The translations under genes were made by a program, and so were the position numbers. Shown one piece after another: positions 49,301 to 61,075 of a DNA stretch of 64,000 nucleotides. Source of the DNA: Oxyruncus cristatus (taxonomy: Eukaryota > Chordata > Aves > Passeriformes > Cotingidae). Positions within the stretch are counted from its first letter, which is position 1, and each line of letters begins with the position of its first letter. Under the pieces are notes generated by a model. That model had not been told where the DNA came from and did not search any database. It was given only the letters and a program-made list of their open reading frames with translations. The stretch lies in assembly GCA_013399855.1 (NCBI GenBank), contig VXAY01006172.1, positions 369,780 through 433,779 on the forward strand, in the 5' to 3' direction.

Positions 49301-52300
49301 TCTAATCTGGTCCAATGGACTCCATTAGTGGTTGGAGTACATTTTCTAGCATTGCTCCATCTAAAAGGACTATCATCTGTATTCTTTTAGTCTGTTCCAT
49401 GATATACGACGCACAGTAAAGAAAGTGGGGATGACTTCAAAAGCTCACTTCTGTTCCAAATTTAAATTGCATTGTAGGTGCATCCAGTGTGTTTCACTGA
49501 TAGTGGCAACAGAATTAACCAAACATGCTATTCAATTTTTATTCGTATTTGAGTAAAGCACTTCAGTAATTGGTTTCTGCTTATTAAGTGTTCAAATCTG
49601 CCTATTCTATTTTAGCTTTAGATGAAGTATTTTCTTATAATAATTAGGGATGCAGTAGTTTTCATCTAGAATATTTTGTCCTCCTGTTCTGTTTTTACAT
49701 GAGTATTTCCTGTTATGGATCATTCAAGTATGGATTGTATTTAAGTGTACTCCCACATTCAAGTAAAAGTTGAAAAGTATGAATCTCACTGTTCTTACCT
49801 ACATATCTACACCTTCTCCCCCCAGCTGGAATAGGAAATGTTGTTACATTGTGACACTCCACTTAAATGAACTTTTCTTAATGCATCTGTCACTGCTTTA
49901 TACCATAATAAGTTATTTTTGTGTAAAAATGTAACACAATATGAGTTTAAAAACAGAAAAATTGAACATCCTTGTCTTACTATATGAAGAACCTGCCAAA
50001 GCCATAAGCTAAATTTTTAAGTGCCTGAGAGGTATCTGCACGATCATTGATCCATGATCAACTTTTGCCAAGCTGGAAATGTGTCCTTTTGATAAAAACC
50101 TATTTCTAACTATCTTTGATACTGGTTCAGTTTACCATTTACTACCATCCATGACTTCTCTCTTATAAGGCTATGAATCAGACTTTGCAAAAACTGATCA
50201 GCTTTTCATTGTGTTTTGTGGATGCCCAGTTAAGCTGGTCTTCATGCAACAATCTTAGTTTACATTTGTCATTCAGTGGATACATCTTTGATATAAGTAG
50301 AATAAAAATTCACTAGGTCGTGTGCTGTGTCATCTTTTTAATATGCAGACCTTTGTATAAATCCATAAATTACAATAATCAGGTGATTATGATATTTTAG
50401 AATTCTTCTAGTCTGAGAGTTTAACTCTAGTCAAATGCTGTGGGAAGTTTTGAAAGCCGCAATATCATTTTGAAACTAGCTCTTTATTGCTCAGGTGCAA
50501 AATTTTGCAGTCAATTTATACTTATCTGTCAATTAAATGAACCTTTAATAGTGTGCTCAGGGCACTTCAGGACCCATTTACTGATTGAGAGAGTGGGTTA
50601 CTCACTAGTTGCCAAATATCTAGACTCTTAGATTTTCGTGTGGTTGGTTTTTTTCAAGGGTTCTTATTAGAAAATACCTTTTTTTTTTCACATTAGATTG
50701 CTTTATAAGGTTATTGTTTTTCTGACCAGCTTGAACTTCGGTGTGACTTGATCCCCTATATCATCTACATGCAAGTTTACCCTGCCTGAGATCTGTTTTC
50801 TTGCCTTTCAGAGCCCTTATCTCCTTTCCTAGGAGGCTAAGAGACTTGTGAGATCTCTGCCTAGCTGTGCAGGTGTAGGTATAACATCCATCCACCTGCA
50901 CTTACCTGCAGGGGCATCCTCAGCAGTTCAGGTAGGGGTGGAAGTGACCATACTTGTTATCTGGGCCCGTTACGTTGCATCAACCTTCTTCACTCTTTAA
51001 ACCCGCTTTTTAGCTGAAAGTTTTGCTGTGGGCTATTCATGCTTGTGATGTCTCATGGATGTTTATTACCACTGAGAAGACACTCACCTGTTGTCTGAGT
51101 AACATCTACTTATTTTTCTTAAATGCATAGAGAGTAAGATCAGTGTAAAAGTGTTGACCGTAACCACTTTTCTTCTCCTTCCTGCCTCTTTAGACTATTA
51201 ACTGTATTTTCCTCAATCTGAATTTAAGTTATTTCTTTGGAGAAGGGGAAAATACAGCTGTGTCTTATTAGATTTATACATCTAAACCCCTCTGATTCAA
51301 GCGTATTTCCTGTAAACAGAAATTGTCTTTGGGAGAAGTGCTTCTTTGAGGGCACTCTCCCTTAGACATTTCTTGTCTGACAATCAAAACTTTTCTCAAA
51401 AGAATGATGTACAAGGGATGAATATCTTTTAACTCACTTTTCTCTTATCTGAATTGAAGTTTCATTTAGTTTTATATTCTCTCATCTTGTACTGCGGGAT
51501 AAAAAAAGAAGAATACTTAAAAAAAGAACAAAAATATTGAAGATTCGTTGTATCAGTTTATAGGATCAATTATGTATGTGTAGCCACTTCTAGTTTGACC
51601 ATTTATATGCATGTTTTTAATATTACAAACAGGATATTCAAACATTGTAGCAAAATTCTCTGCTTATTTTGGGCCCTGGTCCTGAAGTGATGACAATAAC
51701 TTAGTGTATAAGCAGTGCTGGTATTCATAGGCAGGTGGTTTGCAGAACTGAGGCCTGAGCTAGTTCTGATCTTTTTAGTTTGTCCAGTAAATATTTATCT
51801 CTGCTTTTTGGTTTAAATGTAGAAGTATTTTGAAGCCAAAGCACTTCACTACCACTAGAGAGCTGTGTTCTTAAAGTATTTTGCTGTAACTATTTTGAAT
51901 TGCAGCATTCATAGTTGTTCTTATGAAGTGTACCATGAAGTTGTGGTTCTCTGTTATGTTTTGGTGAGGTATATAAAACTATATTTTTGAAATGAAGAAT
52001 AGGACAAGCCCTGATTTTTAATTTTTTTTAAAGTGTTCTTACAGTTTAATTTTTCTTTAACTTGGTATGTGAGAAACATCATGAGGTGGCCTATTGTGTA
52101 CTGTTTCGTGGATGAAATTATCCTCTCTACGTAAAATACTACATCTGTTGTCTGTGTTTCATTTTTACCATGTTCAGTTATCTTACTGAGTGCTGTAAAT
52201 TGCACTGATTCACAGGCTTACCACAGGCAGAACTTTAAAGACCTACATCAGGAAAAGACCCAGAAAGGAAAAAGTAACCAAATTGACTTGATAATTAGCT

Positions 52301-55300
52301 CCACCATATAACCGAATAGTTTTGATTTAACTGAAATTTGGGGGCTAGTTAAAGAGAGAGAGGGTTTTTTTGCTCTACTCCACTTCACATTGGTCAAGTT
52401 GGATGGCTTCACGTGTTTGAACTTGTCCAGAGACTTCTGAAAAAAAAGAAAATTATGGTTTTATAAATCTGGCAGCTTTAAAGGAAAGCATATTACCTCT
52501 CCGTTGGTGCAGGCAGAAGTGATTTAATAACTTGATCCACAGAACAGAGAGTAGAAACCTCAATTAGAGTTTTGGTTTAATCAAGTTTGTACATTAATTT
52601 GGCTCATTTGGATCAGATCTGTCTAATTATAAAGCTATATGGCAGATTAAAGGGAACTGAAAAAAGGATACCTGTTACTAATGAACCTCCCACAAATCCT
52701 TTTCATTTTAAATTATTTTGTTTGTGTGCTCCAATTTTCATTCTAACAGAAAAGCCCTCAGGCACTGAAGTAAAAGGATAAGTTACTTTGCAACTCTCAG
52801 GAAAAGTATAACAAACTCTCTCTTTTTCTTTCTTCTTCTTACCCTTAGGGGTTGTTTTTGAAAGATGACCTATAGTTTAGTAAGGACAAATTTATGTTTT
52901 CTGTTTAATTGCACAGTCGTATTTTGGGATTTAGTCACCTACCCACTTGATTGCACCTGCCTACAAGGTAGTTAGATGACTAATCTCCTTCATTTGATTC
53001 TCCACTTAATTGCAAAAAGAACTCTATTAGACTGAAATAGTCAGGATTGAAATAAAAATAAAAAATGGTACTAGCTTTTCTTTCTCTGATTTTTTTCTAA
53101 AACATAGTGTAAGGTTGTTTACTAAGGTTTTATTGCTGTCTCCTCTGGCTTCAGCCTCGATGAAATTTAATTTTATTAGTAGATTTCCCTGACGTTATGT
53201 TTTCTGACATTTTTTATTTTGACTGATAATGTTGTATGAAAAGGTCTGTGTGTGTGGGATATTTAACTGTGGTGGAATTTTACTTTCCATTTGTATTCAC
53301 ATATTTTTGTTTTCTGTCATACAGGTGGTATGTTAAGTGGAATAAATGGTTGCAGTGATATTTTCAAAGTTGCAGTCACTGTTTTACTGGAGTGTTTAAT
53401 ACATGTTGAAAACACATCTTTTTTTTAAAAAAAAAAAGAGACTAGCTTCTAGTCTTCAGTGCTTCTGATTCATAACCCATTATGTCCCACACTAAACATA
53501 GCCTTGCTCATTTACGCTGATCTCATTCCAGGAATGTGTTGTGTAACAGCTGGCAGTGCACAACCAGAGGCGGGATCCCAAGTGTCTGCAAATTATTCCA
53601 GCAGAAGCTGTAGTCTCTTAGTACCTTGCATGCTGTGTTTGGCACTTCCCAACATGTGGCACCTACTGGGTGTCCTTCTCGTACCCTCTCACTTCTATAT
53701 CGCTTATGAATAGGGTGCTGAGCCAAAATTTTAGTTTGTATTCTTGTTGTTCTTTGCATGCATCTGTTGCCGTTATTTAAGTAGGCAGGAAGGGAGTTTT
53801 CTCCTGAGGTACAGAAGGAAGGTGCCAACAGCAAATCCTGTATCTTCAATTTTCTGCTGGAATGACTTTTCTTCTATTGTCTTGCTCAATTTTCTTCCTT
53901 TCTCAAACTGTGTAGCAGGTTATTGTCCATTGGGCTGCGTCGTTGACAATTGCTGGCTGTTTTTACATAGGCAATGCCATGAATAGTGAAGGTGGGGGCT
54001 GCAGTTACAGATAAATTTTCACTGAGATACTTTCTTACTCAGGAAAGTTGCTGGTTTATTTATTTTTTTCCAAGTCTTCTACTGTGTTATATATGGTGTA
54101 TACTCTTCGATGAAGTCACCATGAAATGACACGTTTGACGCTAATTATTTTTCGAGAACAACTTAGATCTTTATTTTTAAATGAAGATATACAGTAGTTT
54201 ATCTGTCTTTTAGATTACATTGTATTCATGGTAGTGTATTCAACTGAACTTGATTTCACGGTGTCCCTTTTCTAAAGGCAAGATTGGAAACACCTGTTTT
54301 GGTGTTTAAAATAGGACTTAGAAGGAGTGGACAAAATTCCTAAGAAAATAATAGTGAGCTTATACTTTAGCCTTACAGATGCCTTAAATGCACTAAGAAA
54401 GTCTGTTGCACTAAAAATTCCTTTCAGTACCTTTCACCAAGTAGAGGGGGATGTGCCTTAATGTTCCTGGAGCTGTATTCCCTGAGTAGTATTAAAATAC
54501 ACTCGCAATGTCTGTTTCAGAGGAAAACTCAGGCATGACAGGGCATGTTCAAAATCACAAGAAATTTTGTTTTTTTCCAAAGAGACAACTTCACTAAGAG
54601 AACTGTCTTCAGTGGAGAGTTCTGCCCTTGACCCTCTCTAACTGGAGAATCTTGGTAGGCAGTCATGCTTTTCATAGAAGAAGAACAATGAAACTCTAAT
54701 GCATGTAAATACAGTATTTCCTGCTCACTGTCTTTAGTGGCTCTGCCCAGCGCTTCTTGAGGTTTTGGACCCTTTACTTTGCAGGTATTTGGCTGTCTCT
54801 GTTAGACAAGAGACCAGGATTACAGTCTGGAACGAGACATCCATTTCTTGGGTATTTCAGCCCTTAGAGATTCCTGAGAAGGTAATTCTTGATCTCTCCC
54901 ACAATTCCAATTCAACCTCTGGCACGTTTGCCATCCAATCTGCAGAATCAAATGTACAATAAATTTACCTGCTATGTTGTTATCTCTTGTTTTTCCAGCC
55001 TGATCTTTCAAATCCAGGTTTGCAAGTACACTTGGGGACCTGATTTCCCCTGAATTTGGGTATGTCCTGCATGTACTTGTGACTGCATATGTTTGTGAAG
55101 TGTTGTTGGGGAAAGGAACTTTTGGAAAGGGTCTGAATTCTAAGCAGTTGGATAATTAGTTGTAGGGAAGGGAAGCAGAGAGACAAGCAACTCTGAGGTC
55201 TGTCTTGAAGGTGACAGGAATAGAAGAGAGGTAGATGAATACAGTTTCGGGCACAGAAAAGAACAGTGAGGGCAAGAGGATTCATCTGGGAAAAAAATGT

Positions 55301-56050
55301 GAAAAAATGAAGCCCATATGGATTTCTTTTAGTTATTTTCCATTGCTGAGTTCTGCCTTGTTTTGGTTTATAATGATTTTCCAAGTACAACATACTTAAA
55401 AATAAATCAGCATTTTCATCAGAATTTATGCACTTGCAGTCCTGATTCTGTTTTTAAAGTGCAGCTGTTGAGAATCCCTCAAGTTAGCTTACATTTCTTT
55501 GTTTTCCCTGATAAGTTATAGTTAGCTTTTTTGCCAGCTATTTCTCACACAACATCAGAATTAGACTTGTAAAGACTATTAAAATGGAGTTGACAAACAG
55601 AACTAATAATTCTTGTGGGTTTTAATGTGTTCTTTTTTTTTAATTAAACCAGACTCAGTTTTTAGGCTGATTTGCTCCCTGAAAAGTAGGCCAATGGACT
55701 TAGACTCAAGACATTAAAAGACTGTATGGTCATATGCAATATTATTGTGTGAAACAAAAAGTTAACTATACTGGAGAATTAAAACAAATCCATTAGGAAA
55801 AGAGATAACTATTTTCAAGAACTGTCTGTGAAGCAGCATGAATTATCTTGAAGACAGTGATCCTGCTCATGTGCCACTCAATTGAAGCGCTTGTTTGGGC
55901 TTTTCTGGCAGCTGAAACTATGCTTTTGATGCAGTTAGAATACAATACAAACTTTTCTATAACTCTCAATGGTATGACATTCTGTGACACTCCCTTTATC
56001 CTTGATGCATATGTGATACATTACTGAATGGATGCTCTAACTAGAATATT

Positions 56051-56097
56051 AAAACAAAAAAACCCAAAACCCTAACCAACCAACCAACTAACTAATC
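56051..56097 (-). repeat. A/C-rich simple tract with CCAA units
   Basis: AAAACAAAAAAACCC, then CCTAACCAACCAACCAACTA on the plus strand. This is the complement of the GGTT-type tracts seen at 14477 and 28641, so it is the same class in the opposite orientation. Confidence 0.7.
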
Positions 56098-59000
56098 CTC
56101 TACTTTCATTTGTTCCTAAGCTATACTATCATCAACATTATTTATTCTCATATTTATGAGTTTAGATCATATGTTTTATGTTCCCGTTCATTCCGGAAAT
56201 GCTGTGTAGTCAAAACATTCCTTGATGCTATAGCCTTTTGCAAGAAGCTGTGTGCTTGAGGTTGGACTATAAGATCTGTTCCTTGGCAATTATATTACTA
56301 CAAGTAACAGCCTCTATGACAAAACTGACGAATTTATAATTTGTCTTTAAGTTTTCTCTGTGTGAGCTAGATACACATAGATAAATAAATTTCTTTTAAA
56401 ATTGTTGGTGCATGATTTGTATCGTATTGGGCTCATATAATTTTAGTTTACCTCATTATAACGGGTGCCTTGTTTGATTTTATGTATGTGCGTTCAATCA
56501 ACCATCTTGCATTTTCTGTATGTTTAAGGAGGTTAAAAGGAAGACTGTATTATAGACTGGGGAATTCCTTATTTAAGCAAAATTCTGTGCTTGGACTGTT
56601 GACTGGAAGAAATTGGAGTGGATAGAACTGAGTCTTCTAGTTATTTGAATAAACTCAGAGACTACTGCTTCCTTCTTCTGCTGATTTTTCACTGATCTTT
56701 TTGTTGCCTATATTGTCTTTGCTTCAGTTAGAAGATGTTTTATTTTTTAGGGTTCACAGTCATACTGAGAAAAGGGAAGTACTTGAAAAAGATGTCAGAG
56801 CTCAGGTTTAGCATCTTGTGACACACTTTGTGTCAGATGATGGGGAAGTTATAGTACCACTTTTTAGCTGTATTCCCTTTATATGGCTGTGGCTATTTCC
56901 CTCCAATGGGGTTAATAAACCCACCAAAGTTCTCCAAGAGCTGTATGTGTTTCTAATGACAAGGGAAGAATGAATGAGTTGAAATGCCTATTTTCTCAAA
57001 AAGATCTGTCCATTCCCTGTATCTCCCAGAGATATTGGCCACACCTCTAGATTTTCTAAAACAGCTCATGCTTTCCTTCATGTTTAATAATGTAATTTGG
57101 GTGAAATGTGAACTAGAAACCAAAAGAGTTCCCTGTATGTAAGAAAAATTCTGGGGCTTTCAACCTCTTGCCTCAAAATTTGTTCAGTGTATTTTTAATG
57201 AACTGGAATACAGTAGCAGAAACTTGCTTTAAGTCATATATAATTCTTAAGTTTTCACATTTTACAAAATTAAGTACAGATTTTGATCAGGTTGAATAAT
57301 GTTTTACTGGCTTATATATTTTATCAGATGTCAATATACAGGATATTTTTCATTCCATACAGAGGAGATATTCCTGAACTGACTGCATTTTGTCATGGCT
57401 ATAGTTCTGTTAGCCTTACAGAGAGTTTTTCTTAAAATTATTATATTGATCCAGTAATTCCTCCTGCTGTTGTAAGTATTTTGAATTTATTTTCAACTGT
57501 TACTTCAGATGCTGAAAACAGTAGCAGCTGCACAAAAAGAGAACAAGTAGCATTTTATTGGCTGATAATTATGAGAAAATCCCATTTTATAGTCTAATAT
57601 TTATTATGCAAATTATTGGTGTCCAGATTTTTCAACTACTCCCTTCATAATTGTATTTAAACCATTGAAGCTATTGAGATACATTTTATGATGGAAATAG
57701 CCACATGTGTATCCCATTCATTAGTCACCTGTTTTAATGTGAAAATTGTTATGTACAAACCCCTGAAGTCAGTGTTTTTCCAGAATGTGTTTTAAGATCA
57801 GTGTACTACCATATTGAGTAGGAATGGATTTATGCATATGATTATTTCATGCACCAAGCTGGAATTAAAGGCTGGAACAGTCCTTTTATATGTGTGGTCT
57901 CTCTGTATTTCTGTTGTCTCTGTGTTTCTGTATGGTTGCAGCATGCATTATATCTGGAATTATTGGCTCTAATACAGAGAAAAGTAATAGTTATTTGACA
58001 CTAATCTTTGTGTTGCAGTGCGTTTCTGCTGTCTGGAATTTACAGAGTTCTTTGGTTCTTCTGAACTCCAATATTAACTATGTGAAAAAAAATATGTATA
58101 TCACAGTCAGCAGGAATTCGTAGGGGCTGAAAAGATGAGCCTTTTAATATGGTGGGCTTTTTTCTGTTGATTCCACCTCAGACTGAGTTCTTTACTGTGC
58201 CTAGTGACAGCTTCCTGATGGATTTCCAGCCTCTTTGCCTGCTTATGATATTTTTTTGGTGTGTGTGTTACTAGTGTCAACTTTCATTGAAAAAATAATT
58301 AAAGCAGGGAAGTATTTAATGGAAATTGAACCTGAATCACACTGTTCACAACAATACAGTCTGTTTAAATGTCATGAATGACGGATTAGGAGATTTACAC
58401 TGGCTGTTGCTTTGCACTCAATGGTCAAAATAGAACCGGCTCAAGAAGAAGGGTAGCAGGAAAACCAGTTAAGCCTCCTGCTAAAGTCATTGGTTGAACT
58501 GAGACTTGCGAGACAGCTTCTCAAAATTTACCACATACTTTCATAAGTGATATTGTGTTGACATTCAGTTTCTCAGAAGTTCCAAGTGTTCCTTGGCTTT
58601 GCTTTAGGCCTCGCTGCTATTTGCAGCTCCTGCAGAGCTTTAAAAGCTTTCCATAGGGACTGTGTTTATCTACAGCTTATGCATACTGGCTTGAGATTGT
58701 GAACTCCTTGCATATACCTCTATCACATTGCAAATTTCATGTCTATTGGAAGGTTACTTGCATCCTCACCTCTTTTTTTTCCTGAGTCTTTGAGTAGAAT
58801 TCCAGACTCATGGCACAGTGCTAGCAATGAAAAAATTCTGCATTTTGTGAGAAAAGGTAGGGAAGTCTAGAGCTACGTTATGAAACTTACAACTGCTTCA
58901 AAGACAAACACCTTTCCTGAAAAAAATGGCTTAAAGTTCTTTCTTTGTGATTTTATCCCAGTGTTTAATTATAAGCAACCCAATGCTATTTTTCTTGAGT

Positions 59001-60000
59001 GTTTCTGTTGATTACAATTTTCATCAATACTGAACAGATCGTAAAGTGAAGATGATCAAGGGTCATATGCTTCATGAACAGCAACTTGTAAACAGGTAAC
59101 TTTTCCACCAAGTAGTTTAAAGAGAAGAAAAAACTCAGAGCAACGTGATCTTGGAGGAACAGAACAGGGATCATGGATATACAATAGAAACCTCATTTAT
59201 ACCCACTGAATTTCCAGGAAAGGGGAGGAAGCACAGGCTGTGAAGGTCATACAGGTGATTTATTGATTACTTGGGTATGTAAAATGCTTTTACTAAATAG
59301 AATGTCGTTGGTTTTGGATCTTCTTGCAAATTCTTTTTTTTTGTTGTTGTTTTTTCCTTCTTCATAGAAACACTGAAAGACTTGGAAGACTATATTTATG
59401 CAACTACTGTATTGTCAAAGGCAGCAAAATTGTCTTGTAGATCTGTGGATGCTGAATTATAGGCCTCTGATTCTTTAGAAAGTCAACAAATATCTATGCT
59501 CAAAAAATGTACTGGGAAGAAAATGGAGCGTAAGGGGAAGCTAAAAGCAGCCAGGTCCAGTGGTGGGACCTCTAGTAACTTAGTGGGAGAAGCACCACGG
59601 TGTTTAGCTTAGTATAGGCCGTCTTTGTTTTCTACAAATTCTTACACATTTGACTTACTCATGCAATGGCCTGGCAGCACTGCCTATGATATCCATTGGT
59701 TACAAATGCTCTCAGCATGATGTAAGATATTAGGATGCAGAAGTATATTTGATTAAAAACTGTCAATTTCCCTGATTTCGGGTCAGGCTGCGTTTTAAAA
59801 CCAGTGATTTTTACTGTGGTTTTACTTCCTTTTTGGTGATCTTTCTGTGTATGACCAGATAGTGTTTTTGATACTCTCAGTCTGTAAATAATGCGGATAC
59901 TGATGCTTTCAAAGTACAATATACAGTGGTTGTTTTAGGATGAGATACCTTTACAGCTGTTAGAAAAAAAAATGCTGCTCTTCTACAAAAAGTTGCAGGT

Positions 60001-60060
60001 GTGTGAGTTTTTTGTGTTTGTTTTTGTTGTTGTTAGGTTGTTTTGTTTCTTTGGTTTTTT
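60001..60060 (+). repeat. T/G-rich simple tract
   Basis: Runs of TTTG and TTGTTG interrupted by single A, C or G. No fixed unit and no flanking duplication seen. Confidence 0.55.
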
Positions 60061-61032
60061 AATTCCTGATAATCTATAGATGAGTTTATTAATTGGTAAG
60101 CAGAGAGGAGTTGTATTTTGGATTGATTATTTTTTATCCCAATGTCTTAGAAACTACTTTTGCCATTCTTAAGTGCATCTTGGTGATATTTTGTCTTTAA
60201 TGTGTAGTTGGTTACTGTTTGTAACAAATTTTTGTTGTGAGGGATGAAAAAGTCAGTTATGTGCATTCTTCCTTAGTTAAAATTTATTGTCACATTATAA
60301 AGCTGCCCTCATATTTGGGATACAACAGTTTGCTCCTGTCGTATTTTGACAGTTTGCTTATTTCAGTCTGTTTATCAACTGCTAATGTAATGTTTTTCAG
60401 TCAGCAAACACTTATTCTCAAAAAGTTTTGCTCTCCCACTGTTCCAATTTTAATGAGTAATTTTAGCAGGGGATGGTGTGTTTTATTCTTAGCAGATCTA
60501 CATTTGATTATTAAATATATCAACTCTTGGATAAATATAACCTGCTGCAGGTAGATTGTTACTTTCTAGCTGAATATCTTGCTTTTTGTTATTCCTTGCC
60601 AAGATAAAGTAATTTCTGAGTAAGTTACCCCTTTTCCATCTGCAAAGCACAGTGATATTCTTAAACTGCTTGCCAGTAGGGTTCATTCAGGCAAAGTGTA
60701 GTTTTAAGATGAATTTTGGTAATCTATAAAATTCTTGCCAGCAACACCAAATAACTGGTCTCTGTAATAACTGGGAGATTTCTTTCAATAATGCACTCCA
60801 AAAAGTAGATTTTTAACTTGCTTCTTTTACTTATTAATAGTAAGTATTAATTTATCTTTTCAGTCCTTGCTATTTGAAGGTAGGTATTAATTCTTGCAAG
60901 AAATTGCATTCAGTATTTAGAAATACAGTGATCTGAACAGCACATCATTCATGGTATGGTGTCACTGAAGTCAGCGTAAATTATTATTTTTTTTCAGGAT
61001 TTAATTGGCCAATATTGCCCTGGATAGTGCAG

Positions 61033-61075
61033 ATTCCTATGAAGTTTAATGGGGTGGCGTCAATTATAACTAGTA
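61033..61075. repeat. Possible ancient amniote repeat remnant
   Basis: GATTCCTATGAAGTTTAATG followed by GGGTGGCGTCAATTATAAC resembles an old element with TCCATTGAAGTCAATGGAGT and GATTTACACCAG blocks. The similarity is weak and short. Confidence 0.25.

Noticed and set aside
54980..55393. 137-codon minus-strand ORF
   Set aside because: No conserved-looking motif, no splice signals and no poly(A) context. A similar ORF can arise by chance in 64 kb of sequence.
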